From: Halieaceae bacterium UBA4452
GTDB taxonomy: Bacteria; Pseudomonadota; Gammaproteobacteria; Pseudomonadales; Halieaceae
Length of the DNA: 64,000 bases
Assembly (NCBI GenBank): GCA_002389505.1
Contig: DGPA01000021.1
Location: 53,150-117,149 of the forward strand
Reading direction: 5' to 3'
How positions within the stretch are numbered: the first letter of the stretch is position 1; every line of letters begins with the position of its first letter. The position numbers and the translations under genes were made by a program. This document shows, piece by piece, positions 1 to 9,240 of the stretch. The notes under the pieces are model-generated. The model did no database searches and was not told where the DNA came from. It saw nothing but the letters and a program-made list of their open reading frames with translations.

Positions 1-61
1 CATTGGCACCGACATAGGCTAAGTCGATCGCCGGGCTGATAGGGAGATTTCTGCATGCCAT
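1..61 (-). CDS. possible 5' end of a gene running off the left edge
   Basis: On the minus strand an ATG at 61 opens a frame that stays open to the window edge (about 20 residues, beginning MACRNLPISPAID). A purine-rich GGGACGGG lies about 10 bases upstream. If real, the gene would diverge from the CMD gene at 132 and the two would share 70 bases of upstream DNA. The stretch is too short to recognise a family and an open frame of this length can occur by chance, so this is only a candidate. Confidence 0.2.
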   Translation of the reverse strand, partial: MACRNLPISPAIDLAYVGAN

Positions 62-131
62 ACCGGTAATTCCCGTCCCTTCACTGTGTGCGTGGGTGAA
101 TTAGCCTGCCACACCTCACCGAGGATCGTTT

Positions 132-722
132 ATGAGTAGGTTCAGCTTTGTTCCCACCGAAGAATGGCCAGACACCCTGCGCGAATTTGTCCAAGCCGAC
201 AGTGCTACCGACTTAGAGTTGGGTATTACTCGGATGCTAGCGCATCAACCTGCTGCTGCAATGGGTGCACTGCAGTTCGGTGCCGCATTAACCGTCAATC
301 GAACACTGCCAGAGAGGTTGATTGAGTTACTGCGACTGCGGATAGCCTTTCACAATCAATGTCGAAGCTGCATGGCGATTCGGTATCGATCTGCTGCTGA
401 TGATATTGACGAGGATGTCGTTTGCTCACTGGAAAAGCCTCATGAAGCCCATGATCTGTCGGACAGTGAGCGTTTGGCCATCGAACTGGGCAACCGATTC
501 GCTTGCAACCACTTGTCCATCGACGACGATTTTTTTAGCGAATTAAAAACACGCTTCAGCGAAGCTGACATTATTGAACTACTGCTCCATTGCGCGCTGT
601 ATGTTGGCATGGGTCGCTTAGCCGCTGTTCTCGATATGACCGAAGAGTTACCCGAGGGTTTCGCCAAGCCATTTTCAGAGGTGGTCAAGCCCACAGCCGA
701 TCAGCCAGTGATTGTTCGCTAA
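132..722 (+). CDS. carboxymuconolactone decarboxylase (AhpD-like) family protein
   Basis: This 196-residue protein has the AhpD/CMD core: a helix ending in HNQCRSC, with the CxxC pair at residues 77 and 80. In this family the cysteines are used either as peroxidase thiols or, in the decarboxylase branch, are absent; their presence here points to the AhpD-like thiol branch. There is no signal peptide, so it is cytoplasmic. The start has a GAGG ribosome site about 8 bases upstream. It opens a plus-strand set with a PQQ dehydrogenase 16 bases downstream, then a cupin and a SnoaL-like protein, suggesting a role in a catabolic pathway rather than general stress defence. The substrate cannot be read from the sequence. 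Confidence 0.8.
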   Translation: MSRFSFVPTEEWPDTLREFVQADSATDLELGITRMLAHQPAAAMGALQFGAALTVNRTLPERLIELLRLRIAFHNQCRSCMAIRYRSAADDIDEDVVCSLEKPHEAHDLSDSERLAIELGNRFACNHLSIDDDFFSELKTRFSEADIIELLLHCALYVGMGRLAAVLDMTEELPEGFAKPFSEVVKPTADQPVIVR

Positions 723-738
723 CTACCCGAGGTACACC

Positions 739-2754
739 ATGTTAAGCGTTATTCAAACGATTATCGTCCGTGGCAGCCTGTGCTTGCTACTCAACCCGCT
801 ATTGGGCCTGTCACCCGCCTTGGGCAGTCCCGCAACTCAATGGGCTTGGCCAGGGGCAGACCCTGGGGGCGGGCATTACAGTGAAGCGACGCAAATAACG
901 CCCCAAAACGTGAATGATTTAACCGTTGCATGGATACACCGCTCTGGGGATTTTCGGGCGGGCAACAACTTCCGGGATGGCTTTGACGAACCGGGGCCGT
1001 TGCAATCGGGATGGCAAGCAACGCCCATTGTCATAGGCGACAAGCTGATTATTTGCACGCCCTTTAACCGAATCATTGCAGTCGATTCACAGACGGGCGA
1101 AGAGCGTTGGTCGTACTCAGTGGGTGGCAATATCGACGACTATCCTATGCCCCGATGTCGTGGCGTAACTCAGTGGAAGAACACCGCAGTGGCGCCCGAC
1201 TCACCCTGCCATCGCGTGGTGATTGCGCCTATCTTTGACGCGCGTGTCATTGGACTCGACGCGCATACTGGCGTGCAATGTCCGTTTGGTAACCAAGCGT
1301 CTATCGACCTGAAAAACGGCCTGAGCCCGCATGCGCCCAGCGACTACATGCTCAATACACCCCCCGCCATCATCAATAATCTACTGATAACGGGTGGCTC
1401 CGTTGTTGACAATTTGTCGACGGATGTCCCCAGCGGTGTTGTTCGGGCTTACAATCTCATGACTGGCCAAATGGAATGGGATTGGGAGCCACTCGCCAAG
1501 CCACTAGGACCATCAACCGACTCAGCAGCTACCGACAGTCCAGCACCCAAGCCAACGGCCAAGCCCGACTACCAGCCTGGCACCACCAATGTGTGGTCTT
1601 ATATATCAGTCGATCCCGTTCTCGACAGGGTCTATGTGCCAACGGGTAATACCTCTCCAGACTATTACGGCGGTCATCGGGAGGGCTCTGACGATTACTC
1701 CAGTTCAGTCGTTGCCCTAGACACAAAAACGGGACAAGTGATTTGGCATTTTCAAACGGTACATCATGACATTTGGGATTTTGACGTACCCTCACAACCC
1801 ACCCTGTTTGAGTATCAACGAGGACAAGACCTAGTGCTAGGGCTCGCGCAAACCACTAAGCAGGGCTATGTATTTCTACTGGATAGGACAACCGGCGAGC
1901 CGCTGTTTCCCGTTGAAGAACGGCCCGTCCCTCAGGGCGCAGTCAGCGGCGATTATACGGCGGCAACCCAACCCGTTCCCACGAAGCCCCGCTCACTGTT
2001 TGAATTGCCTAACGTCACCGACACCACATGGGGATTGACTTTTTGGGATGAAGCGGCCTGTGCTGAAACCCTGTCACAGCTTCGCTACGAGGGTGCCTTC
2101 ACGCCGCCCAGTGAGCAAGGGTCGCTGCACATGCCCAGTGCCTTTGGTGGCCAAAATTGGGGTGGTCCGGCCATCGATCCTGAGCGCGGGACGCTCGTTG
2201 TTAATACTCAGCACTTGGGTACCATTGTACAAATGATTCCTCGGGAGCAATGCGCGCCTGGCTCCCAACCAGACCCTATTGCCGAGGGTGTATTTTTAGA
2301 CGAGGCCTCAGAAGGAACCCCTTACTGTAACCGCCGCTGGCTAGGTTTTGTCTCGCCACTGGGGGCGCCCTGTACGCCTCCGCCCTGGGGAACCCTCGCC
2401 GGTATCAATATCATTACTGGCGATGTCGACTGGCAGGTGCCCTTGGGCACATCCCGTGATATGGCGCCCTTCCCCTTTTGGTTTATCGATGGTGCCCCTA
2501 ATCTTGGCGGCCCAACGGTCACCAAGTCCGGACTCACCTTTATCGCAGCCACGACCGACCATTTTTTGAGAGCGTTTGCCACAGAAACGGGCGAGGAGTT
2601 ATGGAAAGCTAGATTACCCACGTCTGCCCATGGACTACCGATTACGTATGAGGTGGCGACTGGCGAGCAATATGTGGTTATAGCCGCGGGCGGGCATGGC
2701 GCTTTGGGTACGCCTCCGGGCGACTATCTCATTGCCTACACCCTAAAGAAATAG
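739..2754 (+). CDS. periplasmic PQQ-dependent dehydrogenase, glucose/quinate/shikimate type
   Basis: A 671-residue secreted quinoprotein. The N-terminal hydrophobic stretch ends near SPALGSPA and reads as a signal peptide; the rest is a PQQ eight-bladed propeller. Family blocks of glucose/quinate dehydrogenases are visible: HHDIWDFDVP near residues 342-351, RYEGAFTPPSEQG, and NWGGPAIDP. Known membrane glucose and quinate dehydrogenases carry about five N-terminal helices; these are missing here, so this is a soluble form that would need a separate electron acceptor. A Pro/Ala-rich insert lies near residue 265. I chose the ATG at 739 because CGAGG precedes it; an in-frame ATG at 712 would overlap the upstream gene. 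It probably oxidises a polyol or alcohol; the substrate is unknown. Confidence 0.8.
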   Translation: MLSVIQTIIVRGSLCLLLNPLLGLSPALGSPATQWAWPGADPGGGHYSEATQITPQNVNDLTVAWIHRSGDFRAGNNFRDGFDEPGPLQSGWQATPIVIGDKLIICTPFNRIIAVDSQTGEERWSYSVGGNIDDYPMPRCRGVTQWKNTAVAPDSPCHRVVIAPIFDARVIGLDAHTGVQCPFGNQASIDLKNGLSPHAPSDYMLNTPPAIINNLLITGGSVVDNLSTDVPSGVVRAYNLMTGQMEWDWEPLAKPLGPSTDSAATDSPAPKPTAKPDYQPGTTNVWSYISVDPVLDRVYVPTGNTSPDYYGGHREGSDDYSSSVVALDTKTGQVIWHFQTVHHDIWDFDVPSQPTLFEYQRGQDLVLGLAQTTKQGYVFLLDRTTGEPLFPVEERPVPQGAVSGDYTAATQPVPTKPRSLFELPNVTDTTWGLTFWDEAACAETLSQLRYEGAFTPPSEQGSLHMPSAFGGQNWGGPAIDPERGTLVVNTQHLGTIVQMIPREQCAPGSQPDPIAEGVFLDEASEGTPYCNRRWLGFVSPLGAPCTPPPWGTLAGINIITGDVDWQVPLGTSRDMAPFPFWFIDGAPNLGGPTVTKSGLTFIAATTDHFLRAFATETGEELWKARLPTSAHGLPITYEVATGEQYVVIAAGGHGALGTPPGDYLIAYTLKK

Positions 2755-2763
2755 GTCCGATCT

Positions 2764-3207
2764 ATGACTACCAACAGCATTACCGAAACCCCTGAGGGCG
2801 ATCTACTAGCCAATATAAATGACCTAGAATGGCTGGATGTCGGTGGTGGTACGCGTTTCAAAGTGCTGCGCCTTTGTGACATCACGGGTTCATGGGCGCT
2901 CTATGTGCATATGGCGCCTGGGGCACGTTTTCAAGCGCATCGACACGAGGGTACAGGGCAATTTTTTATCACCAAGGGCGAGCTGATCTACGATGTGGGT
3001 AAAGCCGGGCCCGGCACCTATGGATTTGAACCGACTTTTGCGGTGCATGTCGACGCACATTGTGACATCGAAACCGAAATGCTATTTCTCGGACAGGGTG
3101 CTGTTACCTATTTTGACAAAGACAATAACGTCGACTACGTATTTAACGTCAAAATGCTCAGGGATGCCCTTGCTGGGGCGCAAACCCTCGATATTGGACA
3201 TGCGTGA
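2764..3207 (+). CDS. cupin protein of the 2,4'-dihydroxyacetophenone dioxygenase family
   Basis: A 147-residue single-domain cupin. The metal-binding motif is visible as FQAHRHEGTGQFFITKGE (two His, then a downstream Glu), with a second His region at FAVHVDAHCD. Overall it resembles 2,4'-dihydroxyacetophenone dioxygenase, a non-heme iron enzyme that cleaves the C-C bond between the carbonyl and hydroxymethyl carbons of an aryl alpha-hydroxyketone. Only the fold and ligands are seen; the substrate is inferred. It starts 9 bases after the PQQ dehydrogenase stop and is surely co-transcribed with it. An alpha-hydroxyketone cleavage step next to alcohol dehydrogenases makes metabolic sense. There is no signal peptide. 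Confidence 0.65.
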   Translation: MTTNSITETPEGDLLANINDLEWLDVGGGTRFKVLRLCDITGSWALYVHMAPGARFQAHRHEGTGQFFITKGELIYDVGKAGPGTYGFEPTFAVHVDAHCDIETEMLFLGQGAVTYFDKDNNVDYVFNVKMLRDALAGAQTLDIGHA

Positions 3208-3258
3208 GTCGGTCTATCTTCCCAGCGTAGAGCGTTATTTATTTCTCTGGAGGATGGT

Positions 3259-3774
3259 ATGTCAAAGGCCGCCGCACCGAGCAGTGTTTTCTCCGAACAG
3301 GACCTCAATCGTCTTCGTAAACTCATAGACGAGGATGATATTCGAGGACTGGTCACTCGCTACGCCCATTACATGGATCACGGCTATCTTGAACGCATGG
3401 GTGAAATATTCACCGACGATATCGTGTGTGAATATGGCCCCTATGGGACATGGAGAGGTCTAGAAACCGTTATCAGTAAATTTCAACACGTCAAAGACGA
3501 TCTGGGGGGCAAACCCTTTGCGGCCATGCACGCGGGCGGCAGTCATTGGATTGAATTCATTGATCCTGTCCACGCGGTAGGACGAAGACAGCTGATTGAC
3601 TTCTTGCTCACTCGGAAGCCCGACGAGAATCCAATTCTTTGGTTAGCGCTTTATGACGAGCAATATCGGCGGACGGAGCTGGGATGGCGTATCAGTCGCA
3701 CGAGCTTAACGTTCTTCTGGCCAGAGAGGCACCAGAGTGATGACTTCCCCGGGGTTTTTCCTGGCGTCAGCTGA
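3259..3774 (+). CDS. SnoaL-like / NTF2-fold protein
   Basis: This 171-residue protein has the SnoaL-like cone fold signature: an N-terminal helix (LIDEDDIRGLVTRYAHYMD), then FTDDIVCEYG, then a C-terminal sheet ending in WRISRTSLTFFWPER. Members include polyketide cyclases, ketosteroid isomerases and the small subunits of ring-hydroxylating oxygenases, as well as many proteins of unknown role. The ATG at 3259 has a strong GGAGG site 6 bases upstream. It is the last gene of the plus-strand set and converges on the P450 gene. An enzymatic role on a cyclic or aromatic intermediate is possible but not shown. Confidence 0.7.
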   Translation: MSKAAAPSSVFSEQDLNRLRKLIDEDDIRGLVTRYAHYMDHGYLERMGEIFTDDIVCEYGPYGTWRGLETVISKFQHVKDDLGGKPFAAMHAGGSHWIEFIDPVHAVGRRQLIDFLLTRKPDENPILWLALYDEQYRRTELGWRISRTSLTFFWPERHQSDDFPGVFPGVS

Positions 3775-3878
3775 GCTGCACTGCAATGCCTCCGTTCTGG
3801 CTCGCCCGCGCTATCGTGGGAGTGACTGTTCAGCCCATCAGTCACAAAGCCTATTACCGACGCTGACTGCTGGGGTGC

Positions 3879-5123
3879 TTAGCGCGGCAGTAACCTGACG
3901 TGAAGCTCATCGAGATTACGGCCAAAAAAACTGGGCTGATAGCAGGGCTCCGGTGTATCCGGTACCCAATCAAAAGCGCGGTAGCGAGTAAATAACAGCC
4001 TAAAGGCACTGATCATCTCCTGACGCGCAAGCGCTGCACCCACACACACATGCCGTCCCATTCCAAAGGCAAGGTGCCCGCCAGGTTTTTTCCGGGTTAG
4101 ATCTATACGCGCAGCATTGGGGTAACGGGTTTCGTCTCGATTGGCGGCGCCAAATCGAATATTTAATAGATCACCGGCTTGTAACGCCACACCACCGACA
4201 TCGGTTATCTGCGAACATTGGCGAAACATACCCTGAACTGGGGACTCTACCCGCAACACCTCTTCGATGAAGGTCGTTACCAAGGCTGGATTTTGGCTGA
4301 CCGCTGCCATCACCGCCCTGTCCTCAAGCAACAACTTCATGCCAGACCCAATGGCTGCCGTCGTCGTTTCATTACCTGATGCTAACAGGTCAATGGTAAT
4401 AAGGGTCATCAGCTCCTGCATGTCAAAGGCTTCACCGTGCTCATCGCGATAGGCCAGGGCGTCACTGATAAAATCATCCCCCGGTTTCTTCCTACGCTCA
4501 GTAATCATGGCAGCAAAGTAATGCTGCATGTCCACGACTAAGCGCGCGCACTCAATCCTCCGCTGCCGTGATGCCATCATGCTGAACGGCTCGACAATAG
4601 CATCTGACCAGCGCTTAAATTGCGCTATATCCGTGGTAGGAACACCGAGCAAATGAGCGATCACTACCATTGGAAACGGGTGGGCAAACGCCTGCACAAA
4701 AGCGATGTTCGTGTGCGTGCTCAGCGTATCCAGCAACTCAGCGGCAGCTTGATCAATCATCGGCGTGGCTTGTCTTACTCGCTCAGCGGTGAACAGCGTC
4801 TCCAGAAAGCGCCGTACTTTTCGATGCCGGGGGAGATCGGTGGTGGAGCAGGAGGACAGTGGTAGCCAGCCTTCATTTTGATAGATATCAATAATGTCTT
4901 GATCAACACTACCCCCATCAGCCAGAGCCATCGGATTAACACCACTGAGGAACACATCGGGCTGACGCAGTACTTCCCGAGCGTACTGATCATTGACCAG
5001 CAAACAAACATCGTTACTGGGCATTTTGTATACCGGACACTGGGTTTGCAGCTCACGATAGACAGCATACGGTTGTTGTTGTACCTCGGCGTTCATCAGA
5101 TCGGGGATGTCTTTGTCAGTCAC
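3879..5123 (-). CDS. cytochrome P450
   Basis: A 414-residue soluble bacterial P450. The I-helix oxygen-activation motif is GNETTTAAIG, the K-helix ExxR is in EEVLRVESP, and the heme-thiolate loop is FGMGRHVCVGAAL with Cys near residue 360. Length and motifs fit class I P450s that hydroxylate small molecules using a ferredoxin and ferredoxin reductase. Neither partner is encoded in the window. It is the last gene of the minus-strand E1/E2/quinohemoprotein operon, 17 bases after the E2 gene. It could start breakdown by hydroxylating the substrate that the PQQ enzymes then oxidise; this order is inference. Confidence 0.9.
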   Translation of the reverse strand: MTDKDIPDLMNAEVQQQPYAVYRELQTQCPVYKMPSNDVCLLVNDQYAREVLRQPDVFLSGVNPMALADGGSVDQDIIDIYQNEGWLPLSSCSTTDLPRHRKVRRFLETLFTAERVRQATPMIDQAAAELLDTLSTHTNIAFVQAFAHPFPMVVIAHLLGVPTTDIAQFKRWSDAIVEPFSMMASRQRRIECARLVVDMQHYFAAMITERRKKPGDDFISDALAYRDEHGEAFDMQELMTLITIDLLASGNETTTAAIGSGMKLLLEDRAVMAAVSQNPALVTTFIEEVLRVESPVQGMFRQCSQITDVGGVALQAGDLLNIRFGAANRDETRYPNAARIDLTRKKPGGHLAFGMGRHVCVGAALARQEMISAFRLLFTRYRAFDWVPDTPEPCYQPSFFGRNLDELHVRLLPR

Positions 5124-5140
5124 CGGTCAACGCGCCTTAT

Positions 5141-6343
5141 TCACAACTCGCCACTCCAAGCCGTCTCCACCTCTGCTGCCACGGTCTGCAAGAATTGCGC
5201 GGCCTGGGCGCCGTTGACTACGCGATGGTCACTGCCCAGCACCATCGTTACCTGCTGTTGAGGCATGAAGTGCTCAGTCTCATCGTCCCAAACCGGCTGC
5301 ATGCGCAGCTGTCCCACCGATAGCACCATGACTTGGGGTGGGGTCACCATTGCGGTGAAGTCATCGATCTCATACATACCCAGATTACTGAGTGTTATTG
5401 CGGCGCCTTGACTGTCTTCCGCTACCAATCGCCCTGCGCGTGCCCGCCCAATGAGGGCAGTGAGCTGCGTTGATAAATCAGTAACACTGGACTGATCGAC
5501 ATCTGTCAGCACCGGCGCAGCGACCGCACCGTCCTCGCGTGCGACGGCGAGAGCAACGTTAGCCCTACCCACTGCCCGAATACCGTCTTCTTGAAACTGC
5601 CTGTTGAGTTCGGGGTGCTGCAGTAACGCCCGGGCCAGTGCTTTGACTAATAGTATCGTTAGCCCTCCCGACACGCTGGGGCACTGCTCTTTCAGACGCG
5701 CCAATGCGTTGCCAATGGAGAGCTGTCGACGTAAATGATAAATAGGCACCGTCGATTGGGCGACGCTCAACGCTCGAGCCACCTTTTGCTGTGAGCCAGT
5801 CAACGCCTGCGTTAATTCCGCTCCAGTAGCGACGTCAGCACCCTTGGCGAGTACTCGATCAACATCTTCTTTAACAATGCGTCCATTTGGACCGGTGCCC
5901 GCAACCGCCTCTGGGCTGATACCCGCTTTCGCCAACTTCCTAAGCAGTGCCGGGCTAATCTTCACATCAGTCGACGCTAGCGGTTGCTCAGCATCGGGTG
6001 TAGAGCCGGCGGATTCCACTGAATCTTTCTGCGGCGGCTGCTGGGGAGCCAATGATTGAGCGGCTATAAATGCATCGAGATCTGCAATGGAGTGCCCGCC
6101 CAAGGCAATCACACCGATCAAGGTACCCACCGCAAGCTCATCGCCCTCAGCGACAAGAATGCGCGCCAGCGTTCCCGATTCGCGCGCCTCGAAACTGTTG
6201 ACAATTTTATCGGTTTCAATATCCACCAGTTCATCCCCTGCTTGAACCGATGCACCCTCAGCACAGCGCCATTCAACGATGCGTCCGTGGGTCATCTCAA
6301 TCCCCCACTTGGGAATGGTCACTGCCTCAAATTGCTTACTCAC
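5141..6343 (-). CDS. E2 dihydrolipoamide acyltransferase of a 2-oxoacid/acetoin-type dehydrogenase complex
   Basis: This 400-residue protein has the E2 layout: one lipoyl domain (lysine in DIETDKIVNSFEA, residue 46), an Ala/Pro-rich linker, a peripheral subunit-binding domain near 128-166, and a catalytic CoA-acyltransferase domain. The active-site block near the C-terminus reads DHRVVNGAQAA, so the usual HxxxDG is HxxxNG (Asn at about 377). The gene starts with GTG at 6343, with GGAGGAG 7 bases upstream, and overlaps the end of the quinohemoprotein gene by 8 bases, so translation is probably coupled. It works with the E1 subunits at 8263-10220; no E3 (lipoamide dehydrogenase) is present here and a shared one is presumably used. 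Confidence 0.88.
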   Translation of the reverse strand: MSKQFEAVTIPKWGIEMTHGRIVEWRCAEGASVQAGDELVDIETDKIVNSFEARESGTLARILVAEGDELAVGTLIGVIALGGHSIADLDAFIAAQSLAPQQPPQKDSVESAGSTPDAEQPLASTDVKISPALLRKLAKAGISPEAVAGTGPNGRIVKEDVDRVLAKGADVATGAELTQALTGSQQKVARALSVAQSTVPIYHLRRQLSIGNALARLKEQCPSVSGGLTILLVKALARALLQHPELNRQFQEDGIRAVGRANVALAVAREDGAVAAPVLTDVDQSSVTDLSTQLTALIGRARAGRLVAEDSQGAAITLSNLGMYEIDDFTAMVTPPQVMVLSVGQLRMQPVWDDETEHFMPQQQVTMVLGSDHRVVNGAQAAQFLQTVAAEVETAWSGEL

Positions 6344-8219
6344 CCGCTAGCTCCTCCATCTCAGCGGCCCCAGTAGGCGCAAACACCAAGAGGGCATTGC
6401 CCGGCATGCGACTACCAAATTGATACCCCGAATTCACCAGCAAATGGCCGTCAGATAGCACCGGGCCATCGGACTCAATAGATCCACCCCGGGCAATATC
6501 GCCATTAACCGCCTTGAATTGATCGAAGGTATTAAATTCCCACAGCACGTCCCCCGTGTCACTGTCGTAAGCTCGCAGCATTCCGTCGAATCCCCCTGCG
6601 AATAACAGATCAGGGGTACTTGTCGGTGCTGCCGACATGCCGGGATCGCAAGCAGGCTTGCTATCTGCGCTGCACTGATCCTCCGCACGGGCATACCACC
6701 GGGTTTCACCGGTGGTCGGGTTCAACGCGTGGATACCTGGAAACGCTTTTTCCTGAGTAAGGCCAAGAAAGTCAGTATCGGCCACGGGTGCAAATAACGA
6801 GGTGTCATTCGTGGCCATACCCCAGTGAATGCCACCGGCAAAGCCCCCTCGTCCCAGTTTTCGGTGCCAAACAACAGCGCCCTGCTTATCGGGATTTAGG
6901 GCATAGACATCGCCACTTTTCTGGCCCACCAAGAGTAATGCGTCGGCTTTGTTTTGCCATAGTATGGTGGCTGCGCCAATGTCCAAGTCGGGGCCATTTT
7001 CTTCCGGACAGTTTGCCCCACCGCCAATAAAGCACGCCATATTCCAGGCATCACCGGCTAACAGTTGCTTGGTCCAGAGGGGCTTGCCATCACTCAAGCG
7101 CATGGCGATTACCGCATCGCTGCTGCCCGAGGCAGGTGAGGTATAAGATTCTCCTGTACCCACATAAAGTACACCCCGTTCAAGGTCGATGGTCGGGGTG
7201 TTCCATACTGGCGCCCCGGATGGCCCGAATCGTTTCGCTCCTTCACTATTAAGCTCTCCGGTATCAGCGGGCTCCTCGGCAATAACAAATGAATTCCACA
7301 AAAGCTCCCCGGTCCCTGCGTCAAGCGAGGCCACACTGCCTCGGAAAGTACAGCACGCGTAGCCGGGATCAGCCGCGGTCGCCCATTCAGACGATGAGAT
7401 GGGTACATAAATGTTTCCCGCAGCAATTTTAACCGATCCAGTGATGGTCGCATCGGGATGAGTTGACACATCGGTCATCCAAACGGACTCACCGCTACGG
7501 GCATTAACGCCATGGATACGGGCATCAAAATCGCCAAATACGAGCAGCGGCGCATCGACACCTGGTACGTCGACCAGGCTTGGGCCATTGCGAACTTCGG
7601 CACCCGCTTGATAGACCCACTGTGTACAGCCCGACTCGAGGTCAAGTGCATACACCGCACCCTCTTGTGAGCCAACATAAACAACGCCGCCATGCACCAG
7701 TGGCTGTGATCGAGCTCGGGTCGCTCCAGGGTAGGCAAACACCCATTTCAGTGCCAGCGTAGACACTTCGCTTTTGGTCAGCACATCGACTTCTGCACTG
7801 ACCTGCCGGTGATTAAATTGATTACCCCCCCAACCTGTCCAAGAGGTCTCACCAACAGGTGCTAGCGCCAACGGCATATCACTACACATCCATAGGGGTG
7901 CGGGTGGCGATAACGATGACCCGCTGAGATACTTGGCAATTGACAAACGTTGGTGGGTAGACAACGTCGCCGCCTGTCGCTGCATAGCGCCATCAGTCAT
8001 CACGTTAAGCAGCGTCTCGGTGGCCATCATATTGAAGGTGATGAAGTGAGGGGCTCGAGGGACCGATCCGCTGTGGCAAGCGGCGCAATGATTAGCAAAC
8101 AGTGTGGCACCGTCACTGACATGATCGGTGCCATCAGGCAAGCCGGCAGCAGCCCGCGAATGCTCCACGGGCAAAGTCAGCAACAGCATGATCATCGCGA
8201 TTGATAATGTAGCGCGCAC
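6336..8219 (-). CDS. periplasmic quinohemoprotein: cytochrome c domain plus PQQ propeller (PVA-dehydrogenase-like)
   Basis: This 627-residue protein has a signal peptide (about residues 1-24), then a small cytochrome c domain with the heme motif CAACH at 45-49, then a PQQ propeller with repeated 'ALDLESG', 'ALDAGTG' and 'ALNPTTGETRW' blades. An N-terminal heme domain ahead of the propeller is the layout of polyvinyl-alcohol dehydrogenase (cytochrome), which oxidises secondary alcohols; most other quinohemoproteins carry the heme at the C-terminus. The heme would pass electrons towards the respiratory chain. The gene sits between E1-beta and E2 of a dehydrogenase complex and overlaps the E2 start by 8 bases, which is unusual. 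A role in oxidising a secondary alcohol to a ketone is inferred. Confidence 0.8.
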   Translation of the reverse strand: MRATLSIAMIMLLLTLPVEHSRAAAGLPDGTDHVSDGATLFANHCAACHSGSVPRAPHFITFNMMATETLLNVMTDGAMQRQAATLSTHQRLSIAKYLSGSSLSPPAPLWMCSDMPLALAPVGETSWTGWGGNQFNHRQVSAEVDVLTKSEVSTLALKWVFAYPGATRARSQPLVHGGVVYVGSQEGAVYALDLESGCTQWVYQAGAEVRNGPSLVDVPGVDAPLLVFGDFDARIHGVNARSGESVWMTDVSTHPDATITGSVKIAAGNIYVPISSSEWATAADPGYACCTFRGSVASLDAGTGELLWNSFVIAEEPADTGELNSEGAKRFGPSGAPVWNTPTIDLERGVLYVGTGESYTSPASGSSDAVIAMRLSDGKPLWTKQLLAGDAWNMACFIGGGANCPEENGPDLDIGAATILWQNKADALLLVGQKSGDVYALNPDKQGAVVWHRKLGRGGFAGGIHWGMATNDTSLFAPVADTDFLGLTQEKAFPGIHALNPTTGETRWYARAEDQCSADSKPACDPGMSAAPTSTPDLLFAGGFDGMLRAYDSDTGDVLWEFNTFDQFKAVNGDIARGGSIESDGPVLSDGHLLVNSGYQFGSRMPGNALLVFAPTGAAEMEELAGE

Positions 8220-8262
8220 GGTTCACTCCTTTACCATTGTTTATTTATCCAAGAAGACCCTC

Positions 8263-9240
8263 TCAGTAATCGAGAGTCGCCTTCACGGCAGTCATAATGT
8301 CATCCACGCTCGGCACGTAGTGTGCTTCAAGGCAGGGCGTCGCTGGAACAGGCGTGTGGGGCGCGGTCACTTTTCTTACCGGTGCATCGAGGTAGTCAAA
8401 GCCTCGCTCGGCCGCAATCCCCGCAATTTCCGAGGCCATACTACAAATCGGATTGGCTTCATCGACAACAACCAGACGACCAGTCTTAGCCAGACTGGTC
8501 AGTATTGCGCCCTCATCTAGCGGCGATAGAGTGCGGGGATCGATGACCTCTACGCTAATACCCTCTGCAGCACACTGCTGTGCCGCCTGCTCCGCCAACA
8601 CCACCATACGCGACATAGCGACAACCGTAATATCACTACCTTCAACTACCGTCCGCGCCTGACCGAAAGGAATCAAATACTCCCCCTCAGGGACATCACA
8701 CTCGTCCATATAAAGCGCCTTGTGTTCACAGAATACCACCGGGTCATCCTGTCTAATCGCCTCAGCTAACAAGCCTTTAGCATCGGCTGCGTTAGAAGGC
8801 ACGACGACCTTAATACCGGGAATAGCCGCCAGCAATGGATATAAAATCTGCGAATGTTGTGGACCCGTCCCTGCACCGGCACCGATCATGGTGCGAATCA
8901 CTACTGGCGTTCGCGCCTGACCACCAAACATGTAACGAAACTTCGCAATTTGATTAAGGAGTTGATCGAGACAGACTCCCAAAAAATCCACAAACATCAA
9001 TTCTGCCACAGGGCGCAACCCAGTTAACGCCGCGCCACCCGCAGCGCCAATAATGGCTGACTCGGTAATAGGGGTATCAATTACCCGTTCTGTGCCAAAT
9101 TTTGCAGGGAGCCCAGCGGTAATTCCGTAAACCCCCCCTTGATCGCTGGCAACATCTTCACCCAACACGATAACGCGTTCATCACGGCTCATCTCTTCGT
9201 GGAGTGTTAGGTTGATAGCATCTCGAATAGACATCCGCAT
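8263..9240 (-). CDS. E1-beta subunit, thiamine-dependent 2-oxoacid/acetoin dehydrogenase
   Basis: A 325-residue E1-beta subunit. The N-terminus has the standard LGEDVASDQGGVYG block, followed by DTPITESAIIGAAGG and RTMIGAGAGTGPQHSQ, then the C-terminal transketolase domain. It pairs with E1-alpha in an alpha2beta2 heterotetramer that binds thiamine diphosphate. The arrangement of separate alpha and beta genes with a single-lipoyl E2 fits the acetoin dehydrogenase (AcoAB) and branched-chain types. It overlaps the E1-alpha stop by one base. The substrate (2-oxoacid versus alpha-hydroxyketone or diketone) cannot be decided from sequence alone. Confidence 0.9.
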   Translation of the reverse strand: MRMSIRDAINLTLHEEMSRDERVIVLGEDVASDQGGVYGITAGLPAKFGTERVIDTPITESAIIGAAGGAALTGLRPVAELMFVDFLGVCLDQLLNQIAKFRYMFGGQARTPVVIRTMIGAGAGTGPQHSQILYPLLAAIPGIKVVVPSNAADAKGLLAEAIRQDDPVVFCEHKALYMDECDVPEGEYLIPFGQARTVVEGSDITVVAMSRMVVLAEQAAQQCAAEGISVEVIDPRTLSPLDEGAILTSLAKTGRLVVVDEANPICSMASEIAGIAAERGFDYLDAPVRKVTAPHTPVPATPCLEAHYVPSVDDIMTAVKATLDY

